From NCBI RefSeq assembly GCF_901709675.1, contig NC_051090.1:7273842-7337841 (forward strand): DNA of 64,000 bases, written 5' to 3'. The notes beneath the pieces were generated by a model. The model did no database searches, was not told the origin of the DNA, and saw only the letters and a list, made by a program, of their open reading frames with translations. The DNA is from Syngnathus acus (lineage: Eukaryota > Chordata > Actinopteri > Syngnathiformes > Syngnathidae). Numbering within the stretch: the stretch's first letter is position 1; the number at the start of each line of letters is the position of its first letter. Below are positions 1 through 35,247 of this stretch, piece by piece. The position numbers and the translations under genes are program-made.

Positions 1-2053
1 TCAAGCACCACAGTAAGAATGAATACAACAGTGATTGATAAGATGGCTAAAACAAGACAATGATTTACGGGATATAGAAAGTGGATACATTTGCCTGGGA
101 ATGAGGCCCAAGTCAATTTGGAAAATATTTACATAAGGGTGTGTAGACTTATAATAGTCCCTGTAACAGGATGTCTGTCTATTGTGTAGTTCCTCTTCTG
201 CTTCGTCTCTCTCATTCCCTCTTTCCTTCCACTATTGCTCTGCAACAAACATTTCATTCTGGCAGTGGTCGGACTGTGCCGATACCCTCCATTGTGCGTG
301 GCAGAAAGGGAGCCTTGTCAAAGCAGCGGTTGTTTACAGACTGCTTAGAATAATAAGAGGGAGGAATTTTACTGAACTGATTAATCAAGAGGAGACCTTG
401 CACTTGTTTGACGACTCTTCCTGACAGAATTTATGGAGATTTGTTTTGGAAAAGAAGGCAGCGAGCTGATTGGTGTTGGGCCATCACTGTGGCTATGTTT
501 TTATAGGGCACATATGCTAAATCGATGTCTAATATAGTTTTCTTTTTAAGGACCATTAGAAGTTTGAAATAGTAATAACAGCGCTGCACCATACTGGACA
601 TTCTAGCTGACTGTTTTCTTTTACACATCTCAGTGCACCTGACAATTCTGCAGCTGAAGGTAGATTACATTTTAGACCAACTAGAAGCAGGTCTAAGTTG
701 TGGCGCAGGTAGTGTAATATGATTCGGGGGGATTTGAACCAGGTGCAGGCAGACAGATTGTAAGCTCAGTGTGGTCATGCATTTCATTCATAAATACGAC
801 AACTGAATGCATTAAACCTCGCTTACCGTGGAGATCAAGATACTTAAGGTCGTTATTCTCTGGGTGCAGAATGACAGAACAACATACAGTATGTGGAATT
901 TTAACAATTTGAAGCTCAGCCTCTGATGTTGTCATGGACAATTAGGTTATCATAAGAGGATAAAGCTGTCCTGTAAAAAAGTTAGACATTTTCCCGCATG
1001 CTTACATTGCTGTTCGACTAAGTGATATTTGGTGACACTGATGCCATGCCGATGCTAAAAGGAATCAAAGCTGAGGTAAAAGGAACGTCTAATCTTTTCA
1101 TCTGACATTTTTATTGAATGCGTCTTGGAGCAACCAAGGGCTCCTCTAAGATCCTGCCAGAGTCATTTAAGGAAATCAGAGTGGGGGCTTTGGGAGCCAG
1201 CAGGGGTTCATTAGAACCAGACTGGCCAGACAGGCTCCCTCTGCCAGGAAAAGGGAAACAGAGAAATACAGAAGGAGACATAACTAAGGTAGCACAACCA
1301 GACAGTGGGCAGAATTGCCGTTAGAAGGAGTGAAGTTGGAGAAACTAAGCGAGTGCGGCAGGCTGAGTGTAAGACCGCACGAGAGCAAAGAAAGGCACAG
1401 CAAGTCCTGCCATGCCAGTCTACCTTGACAGCTTGACACCAGAAATCAAACTAAGAAATAAAGACAAGTAAAGAGACAACCGTTTCTGGGATCACAGCCA
1501 GTCAGCCTCTTTCCTATCGGCACTTTAAAGCCTTGTTCCTTTCTGGCTATTAATTTAGCGAGAGCTTGAATAGAAACAAAACTTTTGTCTTTCTCCCCTT
1601 TAGTTAGGTACTGTATAAACGAATGGCTTGGTTGAAAACTCTTGATTGTATATGATGGAAATAAGGTATAATTTAGCAATTTTCTAGAAAGAGAAACTTC
1701 AGTGTGATCCATAGTTTTTAGAATGTTAGGCAAATCTAAAAATTGTGGTAGTGTGAATTTGTATTTACTTTAGTATCACATCTAATCAAATTTAACTTTT
1801 TGATTGTAAGTTGGCAAAATGTGGAAATGTTGAAGGGATTTTTTTTCAAGGCACTGTTCTTATCCTTTCCATTACACTTGCTTTACTTTCACAAGAAAAG
1901 TTTCTTCCCTTTTGAGACCAGCCCTTTGCAATTTGCTACAATGCCTGCCAATTTAATTTGAGAAAAAAAAGCAAGATGATGATTACAATGACCTCAATGA
2001 CAAAAGTAGGTGAAGTAGAAAAAATATATATTCACTCCGACTCTCTCTAACAG
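1..2053 (+). other. ttll7: 3' end of an upstream ttll7 intron
   Basis: I find no sequence resembling the upstream TTL-domain exon in any frame, so the whole stretch is read as intron. It ends in a good pyrimidine tract and CAG before exon A. No repeat family was recognised. Confidence 0.75.
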
Positions 2054-24930
<22,877 letters not shown>

Positions 24931-25286
24931 GGTCACCATGGCAATGCCGGTTTCGGAGACTTTCACCTTTTGACCTCAGTCTGCCTCCTATGACTTTCTT
25001 ACAGCCAAACTCCCAATAAGGCTCATGACTCTTAATAGCTCTGGACACCTGATGGAGACCCACCGTGGCCTATTGCCCCGGGTCCGACCAACAAGGGAAT
25101 TGGGACGGCCATCGCGTTGATTAATTTTGACGCTGCCATCAGAACCTCTTCAACTTTGCCTTCACCCCCCATAACAGAAGACAGTGGACTCGTCCAGCCG
25201 CTCACATTGTAATTGCTCTATTCTAACTCATTGTCCAGCTAAAACTCACGGTACTGTAAAACAAAACAAAAATACCAATGGAAGGA

Positions 25287-25319
25287 TTTTATTTATTTAT
25301 TTATCTATTTATTTATTTT
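25287..25319 (+). promoter_or_regulatory. AU-rich element in presumed 3' UTR
   Basis: Six ATTTA pentamers, overlapping in two runs separated by a TCTA, about 355 nt after the stop. Overlapping AUUUA motifs bind mRNA decay and stability factors in vertebrate 3' UTRs (known). That this one is transcribed and used is inference. Confidence 0.4.
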
Positions 25320-26260
25320 GTCAGATATTCCATGAATACAACGAATGTTGACGCAGAATGCAGCTGTGGAATGATAACTACAAAGCTTATTTTTGTTGGC
25401 TGTTTTAAATGCTTTCTTTCTGTATTTTAAAGATAAGTAACTTATTTTATAATTGCAGTCAGAGTATTTATGTTTATAATAATTTATTACCTAGTTTACA
25501 CAAGTGGCCCCTCCATTCAACAAAATATGTTTTATGGAATATTAAGTGCAGACTTTTTAAACAAGGTTTAGAACGTAAGTGAATTGCCACGAAGAGAACA
25601 TGGCGAGCCAAACATCTTGTAGAACACTTAGTTCCAAATATTGCACGTTAAAGAGAACTTTGCGAACCGGTGCACATCGCAAAAGTGTTTGCATGCTTGT
25701 TTTTTTTTTTTTTTTTTTGCCAGCGAGTCCGAGGAAGTGAATTGAAACACTTGAAGTTGTGTTTGGTTGTTTGGACAATTCCCTTTAAAATGTCATTAGT
25801 AAGTACAGATGAAGATGATCAAGGGTGTGCTTTTGCTATCACGTCTAAATTGTTTGTGTATAGCACACTGAATGATTGGGACCTTCAGCCCAAACACTGA
25901 TAGCATGGATGGGTGGGCCAGTAAAAAGCTCATCTATTTCAATGATGTTAAGGTTAATATTTCACAAACCACCATAGAACTTGTGAAGGACAGTGAAGTT
26001 TAAAAAGGCATTATGTTTGGGAGAGGAGCGGTATTTAATGTTAAGTAGTTTAGCGGCTCTGTGCACAAACCTATCAGATAATATACAATGTCCAGACTAA
26101 TTTGGTGTGCCAAAAACAAGAACAGCAAACTGCAAAAAAAATAACCTCCCCTTATACATCAATTTACAATGCCAATGTTTTTTTATTTACTCAATTTTAC
26201 TTGTGTTATTTTAAAGGCATCGTTTACAATGGAGGAATGAGATTTGTAATGCTATGGAGC

Positions 26261-26266
26261 AATAAA
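26261..26266 (+). terminator. Candidate poly(A) signal AATAAA
   Basis: First canonical AATAAA after the ttll7 stop codon, giving a 3' UTR of about 1.3 kb. A second lies at 26518-26523. No transcript evidence is available. Confidence 0.35.
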
Positions 26267-26525
26267 AAGTTTAAACACAGTTGCCTCAATTATGCATTTT
26301 TACCTCTTGGAGTCAAAAATATTCTGCTGAGTTTTATCAAGGAGAGTGATGTTTTTGATAAATTAACATTTTATTCTTGAAATATATATATTTTTGATCA
26401 CTAATATTTTCCTTCTCAAGCAAGAACATTTCTCTGCACTTATGCTCTTATGTTTACAGCAGGATTGAGGAACCAAGTTGAGGGAAGCAAGCAAGGAGTG
26501 CTTTTGTTTGGTAGTTTAATAAAAA

Positions 26526-28266
26526 GGAAACAAAAAAAGCAAAACAAAGGATTGACATCTTCAAAAATCAGAAGAGCCAAAGTAAACAAAAACTATGGAA
26601 ATGTCCGGGAGCATGGATAAAAACCAACAGTGACAAGACAACGTGACTGTGACACAAAGCGAACCAAGAAGCCGTGAAATAATAATTTTTAATAACCTTT
26701 AATAGAACAACTGAGATACACTACGTCAATGTACTTCCTTGACACCAATTACCAGCTCCCTAAGACATAGACCTGCATGGCAAAGAAGCATCCAATTCCT
26801 TTTGACCAAGCCAACCTTTCCACTTCCTGTCAGCAGAAGAGGTGCAGGCCACAACCTTGAGGTTCTCAAAGCCGCGCAGAGCAGAGACTGACAGTCTGGT
26901 TCTATGAGCCTGGCATGCTGCCCAAAAATTATGTCCCCCAGCAACGGGGCTGGACTGTTCCATCCTGACCTTTTCGCTCCTCACTCTCCCTAGCCACGGA
27001 CCAAAATCGCTTCAACTACAGTTTTTCTTTTTACCCCTACAAACTCACCACTGATTTTTTTTTTTTTTCAACCAAGACCCTCATGACCCAGTTTTAGGGG
27101 CCTAAGCCGACCTCTCCAGCTTGCGAGCTGTGTGAGGGGTGAATGTTTGAGATTAAGGAAGGTCCTTGAATTTATTTTAGGGGGTCCTTCAGTACACAGC
27201 TTTTCTTTTTCTTTAAATCCAGTTTGTGCAGATTGCATCCAAGACTGACTTAAAGAAAATGGTGACAAACATACTGTCAAGAAAAACACAATTAGCAGAC
27301 AGGGAAGTCACAGAATAACAATGCAAAACTAAATGACAACATGGGAAAGTGAAATGATTTGTACTGTCAACATTACAAATCATGACATGGACAGACAACG
27401 GCAAAAACTGGACCTCCATATTTTTCCGTTATTTCTGCAAAATAAATTCATCCTCCCCCTTTGCTTTTTGAGTGGATGGAGGAGAAGAATAAAAATCATT
27501 GCTATATACTGCATAAAGTTGCAGTGACAAACACTGCACTTGATTCATTTTTATTTTTTTGTTAAATATTAAGTTCAGCTCAATCTTGGCCGAGGCAGGC
27601 GCTCCACTGAGTGCTATTCTAGTTAGTATTTTTTAAGGCTTCACATAACCTGCTGCTTGGCTGCGCTGACATTTGTGTGCCTTATGTGCATTCACCAAGG
27701 GACGCGTTCAGTGACACCCGCTGCAGTTCAATTATATGTGTTGCCTGTTTTACAAGCATCTTTGCTCTCAGCGGGCGTCCCGCTTCGTACTGACACATAA
27801 ACCAACACATAAACACTTGCACGCTGAGGAGCCACAAGACTCTCTCAGTCAGGAGCTCAGGTTATTTACCAAGAACGCTTTTCTACCATATGCATTGCAA
27901 ATGTATGCAAGGATATATGAGAAATATTCAAGTGAATGCCTTTTTTGTTTAGTTGTTAATATTCAATTTAAATATTTATAAGGCCCAACCATAATTACTG
28001 AATAGTTGTTTAATACACACATTTGCGGACAAATGTAAACAAAACATACGATGGGATCTTTGGTAAGACAGCGAGTACACTGATTATCATTTATTTGTGT
28101 ATAATCATAATATTTTACATGAACATTTTTACTTTATTAATGTGCATTGAACATACTTGCAGTATACTATCAAAAAATAATATCATTATATAAAGTTTAT
28201 TAAAGTCTATTATTCAAATTTTTGCAATTTTTCTCATAATAAGATCCTATTCAATGTGTCCCTATG
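26526..28266. other. Intergenic, nothing recognised
   Basis: No exon, RNA gene or repeat family was recognised on either strand; ORFs are short and patternless. Confidence 0.6.
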
Positions 28267-28604
28267 ATCCATCCATCCATTTTCTGTACCGCTCTTTCCC
28301 CATGGGGGTCACGGGCGTGCTGGAGCTTATCCCAACCGTCATCAGGCAGTAGGCAGGGGACACCCTGAACCGGTTGCCAGCCAATCACAGGGCACACAGA
28401 GACGAACAACCATACGCACTCGCACCTACGGGCAATTTGGAGTGCTAAATCAGCCTACCATGCATGTTATTTTGGGAAGTGCGAGGAAGAAAACCCAGAG
28501 AAAACCCACGCAGGCACAGGGAGAACATGCAAACTCCACATGGGAGGGCCAGAGGTGGAATCTGAACTGTGAGGCGGACATGCTGACCAGTGTACCACCG
28601 TGCC
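28267..28604 (-). mobile_element. tRNA-headed SINE, nearly full length
   Basis: On the minus strand it runs from GGCACGGTGGTACACTGGTC AGCATGTCC...CCTCACAGTTCAGATTCC (a degenerate tRNA-like head) through the conserved body CCTGCGTGGGTTTTCTCTGG, GAGTTTGCATGTTCTCCC, AATTGCCCGTAGGTGCGAG and CTGGCAACCGGTTCAGGGTG, to an ATGGATGGATGGAT tail. This body and tail are widespread in teleost genomes. Flanks GTCCCTATGAT and GTTCCCATGAT may be an imperfect target-site duplication. Confidence 0.75.
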
Positions 28605-31600
28605 TTCTGTTCCCATGATGAGGTCTAAATGTAGTATCTATTTGTTCTATGACTGCGCTTGTAACTTATAATGCTTATCTGTCAAATTGTCTTTCCTCTG
28701 TGGAAAAATATCAGCCGGCTCATATCCAGAAATAGTCATCTCACTCGTATCTCAGCACTACCCTGGCGTACATTTAATTGTTTACTCTCAAATATGATCA
28801 AAACATCTATTCACTTATTGGAAACGAAATTGCTCTTAAATTTTCATGTCTGCACCAGAAAAATATGTCACAAATAATAATTGTTAATTCGTTCACTCTA
28901 GATCTCTAGATGTTATAACCACACACACACCTAGCTTTCAACGAGTCAGTATTCCACCCATAAACTCACTTGACTGACTTTTATGGTGTTTTTGACCCCC
29001 ACCTTCAAGGATCAGACTTAACTGCATCACTTTCAAACAATGACCTTAGTCTTGACACCGAAAGACCGCACCAACCGCAGGGGGTTGTAGACGAGCACAG
29101 CTCTGCATATGGTTGTCATTCACTGTATGTGTGTGTGTGCACGTGCATGTGACAAATAAAGGCAAGCAGCAAAGATATTAATGTGAGGGACCGTATGGCA
29201 GGAAGTCACTTTCGCTTCCATCTGCCCACCTAACAAGATTGGGGATGAGAGCAGAGCTTTGCCTCCACTGGCAGGATTATCACATATGATGGGAGACAAC
29301 CTGACTGTCCATCCTTTCACCCTGTGATCATTGCTCTTGCAGCGAGTGAGAGTAGGAGGACTCACAATGAGAATAAATGAGGTGTGTGCAACATGTTGAG
29401 TGTGTGTACCTGCTTCCTTTCTTCTGCGCAGTGGGGCTATGGAGCAAAAAGAGTGTCCGGGGACTCTTCCTCCATTTGGTTCTGAGAGCCCAGGGGATGC
29501 ATTGAACCTCGTAGCCTGGGATATTATCAATACAACCCCTCCGGGCAGCCCAGCAGACAGGAGGAGAAGTCAGGGGCTTATTCTACCTCTGAGCATCAGT
29601 AAGGACAGGAACTATTCTGGAATAAAATGTTCTATCAGGAAGATACAACAAATGCTTGAGTTCTTTTCCCTGTTCAGCTCACAAATATTTATCAGACGGA
29701 CTGGTAGTCTGTTTGTGAATCACAGCAACTAGAATGAAGAATTACTAAACGTATTTAAATATTTGCCATATAATCACTGACCTATATTTTCACACCTCTT
29801 GCAAGCTGAGTGATACGTCAGACTTCTGCACCAACACAACGGAGGAAAACACGTATCCAATCAGATTGACCCAATTTCTTCCCAACACACAGGTGAACAT
29901 AATTCAGCAGGCTGCAGCGAACGATTTGAAGCCATTATGGAGCAATACTCTTTTATTTCACTCGCTGGGCTGTTGCCATACCAACTTGTCAAAAGTCTCA
30001 TCACCAATCTTCACTTCAACTGTGATGAATCCCAGAGAGCAACCTGTGGCCGAGCTGGTCTTTGCCCTTACACGGAGGAGGTTAGAGGCATATTGACGAA
30101 AAAAACCTCAGCTCAGTCTCTGGAGCCAGTCATCTCGATGCTATGACCTCATTCCTCATCAAAAACCAAGAGGAATTTAAACACGACGACCTTGTGAGCC
30201 CCCCGTGCCTGGCAGCTTTTTTTTTTTTACCTCTCATATGACCGCAATCCTTTCTTTTCCTTTGTGACTCCAATTTGGCTATCGGACTGTCTTTGTTATG
30301 GCGGTTGAGGTCCATTTTGCCTCATTTATTACCCAGCAACAATAAGGCAGACACAGGTCAGTAGTGATGATGACCTTTCTGCTTTGGCTGTCCAGGCTTC
30401 GAGGCGAGAAAAGGAAAAGTGTATTACAAATGGCCAAAAGAGGAGGTAAACTTAATCTGCAGTCCATGCTGAATTTTTTTGTAAATTCCACTTTTATTGT
30501 TGACTGATTTCATCCATGTGACCTCTCCAACTCAATCTGAATGCATTAATTTTATGAAAGCCTAAAAAGGTGAAAAGTAAGTATTAAGAAAAGATTTTCT
30601 GTGCGTCACATGCTTTTATTTTGTAAGTAAATGTGTTCTTTTCTGTGGTTGTTTTCCCAGTGCATTGTGTATTTAGGTAAATCGATGTTTGTGTTTCATC
30701 GGCGGTGCGGTAATGCATGAAAACACTTCAGTAAATATAGCTGTTATCTTTCTACCATTATGCGGAAGGAAGCCAATTGTTTTCAGGATGACATTTCTTA
30801 AGATGCGGCAAACGGAAGATGAGCCACTCAAGGTCCCTCAAAAGTTTCCTTCAGCAACAGTTCAGCTTGTCTTGCGTTCGGCTGCAAACACTCGAAGTTG
30901 AGGTGATGAATCAAAGGAGCTCACGACAAGCAACTGAATGACTTAAAAAAACAAACTTTCTCTCAATACTAAGGCCGCCGTTAATTACTCGAGGTACTCA
31001 ACAGGAGCAAATTGTTTTCAAGTAGCTGCAGCTTTTCAGCCTGCCGAACGACTGAGCGAGCTCCTCCATAATTAGACGAACATTCTTGCAGCCTTTGAGT
31101 CGAGAAATAATTGGCCTCTCAGAATGGGGTGTATTTGCATCTCGAGCCTTGCACAGACTCATCCTTGAACCTGATGCCAACGGCTACATCACACACGCGT
31201 TTTCTGAATAGAAATTATCCTGACGCTTGTCCTACACTGTAGAAGGGGAAAAAAAAACCACACAAAACCTTGCAAAGTTCTTTAAGACACCATCTCAGAA
31301 TGTTTTTTTTTGACAGACCTTGACCTATACTGTTTATTTGGAGAGTTGCCATTTGAGGTCAATAGCTGCAGCTTGTCTACACGATTATATAATGGGAATG
31401 TCTCAACGCTTTCAAACATGATCTTGATTAAATAAAAAACTATTTTATCTTCAGGTAGGAGCCAAGAAGAAGAACTATTTGAATTTAAAAAAAAAGTCAT
31501 AATCTTTCTAAAGAAAAAAAAAAAAGAGAATAAACTTGCACTAGAATAATGATTTAGGAGAAGTAATAATAACTTAAAAAAATACTAAATAAATACATTT

Positions 31601-34290
31601 TTAATTTCAATCAACAAGAAGAAAGTTGCGGCATTCCCATTAAAATCAGCAAGTGAAACACACCAAAAGCAAAAACTGGCTTGGTGGAATCTAAGCACAC
31701 TGTCAAAAAGTCTAAAAGGAACTGCAAGCAGATCTCCATGGAAAGATGATGTAATGTTAGCCAGGGAGAGCACACATCTGAAGCGGGGAAATGTAGACAG
31801 CCTTCCACCTCAATCACACATGTCTGTGTGTGACGCCACACTGTTTTTGATTGCCATTATATTTTGGATAGCAGATCCAGCAGAATTCTGCAGTTTAAAA
31901 TTCCTGTCCCACAGATGACAGCATATATTACGGTCACACTGAACTGTACAGGAAACAGGTGTTCGGCCAAAACATTTTTTTTTCCTTAATAAATCTCTTG
32001 TATCCTGTCTCATTCAATTCAGTCTTCAATGCGTGCAAGTCTACTTGGCCTACATCGTAAAATGTCATTATTGGATGATTGTCCATAATGTGGAGATGAA
32101 GCATTTTTGAATTTGAGATGAGTCGTCATTTCTATTCCGCATGATCTAAACTGTGGGTCTACAAACCCCCGTGATGATGGAAAGTAAAAGAAAAAAAAAA
32201 GGGAAAGAGGCTTTGAACATGAACAAATGCAAGCAATGAGGGCTAATTAACCCCAATCTTTTTCTCTATTATCTCCTTTTGTCCTTGCGAATGGAATCAC
32301 AATTAGAGGCAAATACCAAAAGTTTGTGAAAGACACAAAGAGAATACGTGAGCACACTCCAAGGGTGCCAGAGAATGTTCTTTTCCCGAAGTCCAATACA
32401 ATTCAATAATAATACCTGATGTCTTTAATGACACAACTCATAATAGATCTCAATGGGTTGTGCATGTGTACGTAAAACTGTGGCCAGTCTGTAGCCAAGT
32501 GGTGCCGACATCTCATTTGCTTTTTGAACACTTTTTATTGCTGCAAAATACTCCCAATGTGTTATGTGAACAAATCCTCACATGGCACATGTGGACAATA
32601 TGTTTGACTCAGTGTGGCGGAGCACCTAAAGCCTGGAGTGATTCTCAACTAGGCGCTGGAAAGGAAGAGTGGGGGAAAAAAAAAAAATGTCGGTCCTCCA
32701 TGCCAAATGTTAGCAGTTGCTATGGCAACGTTCACACTGCATCCACTTTCCTCAAGGTGACAGGATTATGATTTTGATGCCAGCTGGAAGACGTCTGCCA
32801 GGTGTCATTTTGTGCAGTGGCGTGTTGGTTGACAGTGTCAGTCAAACTAAGAAACACACACTGTGGCAGGGACGGACAGAAATAGGTGGTTTGAAACACT
32901 GCACTTGTCATAGTGAATCATCTTTTTTTTTGGGGGGGTCTCCATCACTTTGGCATGACAAATAGTTCTAATGCTACCTGGGAGCCTGAGACACTAAGGT
33001 CTCATCTTTCACTTCTGCAAGAATAGTATTCTCTTCTTAACGCAACTTTGTTACTTAGCAGGATGCTATTAAAACTACATATCACTTTTCTATGAAACTT
33101 TAGATCGGCCCCAATAATGAACTCTTGTTCTGGTCATATTTGTTAAAATTGTCAGTATGAGTCACCTTTATAAAACAATTTGTGAAATGCTCAGGCCCCA
33201 ACTTACTATGTGTAATTTGATTTTAAAGAAAAAATAAACAAATCAGAGACAGAAGGCATGATTAATGAGGTGCCAATCATTTGCCACGTATTTGGGGGCA
33301 CACACTTAAATTATACCTGAGGAACCTTGCTGAGACAATAGTGGAATAGCCACCTCCTGAAAATAAATATAAAATTTCAGATTTGCTTTTTTTTTTAAGT
33401 CACACTTAACCACATGGTCGCATCTGCCAGAGCCATCTTAGCCAAGTTCTCTTATGTTCCCCTGAAGGCTAACGAGTAAACTGGCCTTGATCTAGCCCCC
33501 ATACAATGCCAAGACCTCATAAATAATGAGATTTAATTACATCCTTAGCGATCATTCTCCTCCCAAGGAATATTATTCATATCCTTTTAGTTCTCCTGAT
33601 ACAAGTTCCATGTGATTTTCCTCATCTGTCATATTTGTCATATAGTACAGCTCATAAGTGATTAAAATACTTTTATGGCCGACTGAACTGGCACAGTGGG
33701 CCATATATATTTATAAAAATATATATGAGGGTGATCACAGGTCCTGTTACAAAGTTGACCTCTGGAGATATACTCATTAAAATTTACAATATATTTGTAC
33801 ACTTTTTCATGTCTGAGGAAGAAAAGAGGAAGTCAACTCAAATAATTTAGAGAATATGAACAAAAATAAAACAATACATCCTCTATTCAGTACAATGATT
33901 AGAATGGGCTGAACTTTAATTCCTTTAACCGAGACATTCCGGATAATTCTCTGCTCCCAACGATTTGAGGGAAGCCTCTTTCTGTTCCAGCAAATCTTAG
34001 CCTCTTTGGCCCGTGAATGGTAAATGATTTTCTTTTCCCCTCTGCTTCTCATTTTAAGCCTGCTTTACTAACATTCCAAATCGCGGATTGAATAGATAAT
34101 ATTATAACCCTTTTGGCAACTCACTGGCACGTGTAGAGATAAACCCTTAGTGGTGCTCAATTTCCTTTTTGGGAAAGGTATCCTTTGTGCTGGAGTCCAA
34201 TTTTTTGTCATTCATTAAAATGTAAGGAATAAAAATGACCCTTTCTAAAAGTGTTTTGATATCTGACGTCACAACTGCTGTTTAGTCAGC
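28605..34290. other. Intergenic, no gene recognised
   Basis: Only short patternless ORFs. A block at about 30960-31195 has closely packed homeodomain and octamer-type motifs and may be a conserved non-coding element (see findings). Confidence 0.55.
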
Positions 34291-34383
34291 GGTGTACCCT
34301 GCCTCTTTCCCAGCAAGCTGATTGGCTGCAGTTCACCCGTAACCCTAATGAGGACAAGCACTAAAGAAATTGGATGGATGGAG
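34291..34383 (+). mobile_element. 5'-truncated SINE, 3' end only
   Basis: GGTGTACCCTGCCTCTTTCC, then GATTGGCTGCAGTTCACCC and CCTAATGAGGACAAGC, ending TTGGATGGATGGA. This is the 3' third of the SINE family at 28267, in the opposite orientation. Confidence 0.7.
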
Positions 34384-34968
34384 GGACACTCCTTTCAAAG
34401 TACACCACAAACAATCTAAACTATATTTGTTTTGGCTGTCCTCTATAAAGGATATACAAACACAGTTCGGCGTTTGACTGGGCTTTACCGAAGCGGCATT
34501 CTGTGGGGTCTGGAGAGGCCACGCCTTTCTGTCAAAGTACTCCCACAAAGCGTTGCCATGCCCTGACCCAGGTTGACACCCATCTGCCCTCCTGCTGGGA
34601 CGCGAAAACAAACGATGCCCCTCGCAACCCCATAGCAGGCTGTTTGGAAACTATGCGGGGTACTGAAGCATGTCCCAGAGAGCCTATTTTGGAGACGGCT
34701 ATAGGCAAAGGCAGTTACAGTAAAGGACAGTTCTCCATAAATGTAATCAAACTGTTTGTTTGTCCGTCTACCCAGCTATCCTAGCAGGCTGATTACATTA
34801 AAACAGGGTAGTTCTGTTTTAACAATCACTTGAGGTGTTCTGATGTTTGTGTTCATTCAATCCAATAAATGCTAAAATAACACCTCTGAGTTGAAGCTTT
34901 AAATTGTAAATAGGAAGAGTGATTAAAAAAAAGTACAATTCATCCTATTCTAAAGTCATTTTAAAACA

Positions 34969-35080
34969 GTGGTGCTCAAAGTTTTTATATCAATTATCAG
35001 CTAAAAAAATACTTGGTTCTACAACTCTGGTCTACCACTATAATGACCAACATTAAAATATGTATAGTAGGTTGTATAGC
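34969..35080. repeat. Degenerate fish interspersed repeat
   Basis: GTGGTGCTCAAAGTTTTTAT, AAAAATACTTGGTTCTAC and ACTATAATGACCAACATTAA match a repeat that is frequent in fish genomes as I remember it; I cannot name the family. It directly precedes the (CATC)n block. Confidence 0.4.
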
Positions 35081-35102
35081 AAACAACTCAGAGGTTTTTT
35101 GC

Positions 35103-35247
35103 CATCCATCCATCCATCCATCCATCCATCCATCCATCCATCCATCCATCCATCCATCCATCCATCCATCCATCCATCCATCCATCCATCCATCCATCCA
35201 TCCATCCATCCATCCATCCATCCATCCATCCATCCATCCATCCATCC
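35103..35247. repeat. (CATC)n microsatellite
   Basis: About 36 perfect CATC units. It is followed by CCCGCTTGTC, which resembles the end of the GGAT-tailed SINE family, so it may be an expanded SINE tail. Confidence 0.95.

Larger units (their letters stand above)
24931..26525 (+). other. ttll7: Presumed ttll7 3' UTR
   Basis: Sequence after the stop codon. It contains an AU-rich block at 25287-25319 and candidate AATAAA poly(A) signals at 26261 and 26518. The true end cannot be fixed from sequence alone. Confidence 0.45.

Noticed and set aside
725-760. tRNA gene suggested by GGTTCAAATCC on the minus strand
   Set aside because: Only a B-box-like match; no A box at the right distance and no cloverleaf could be drawn.
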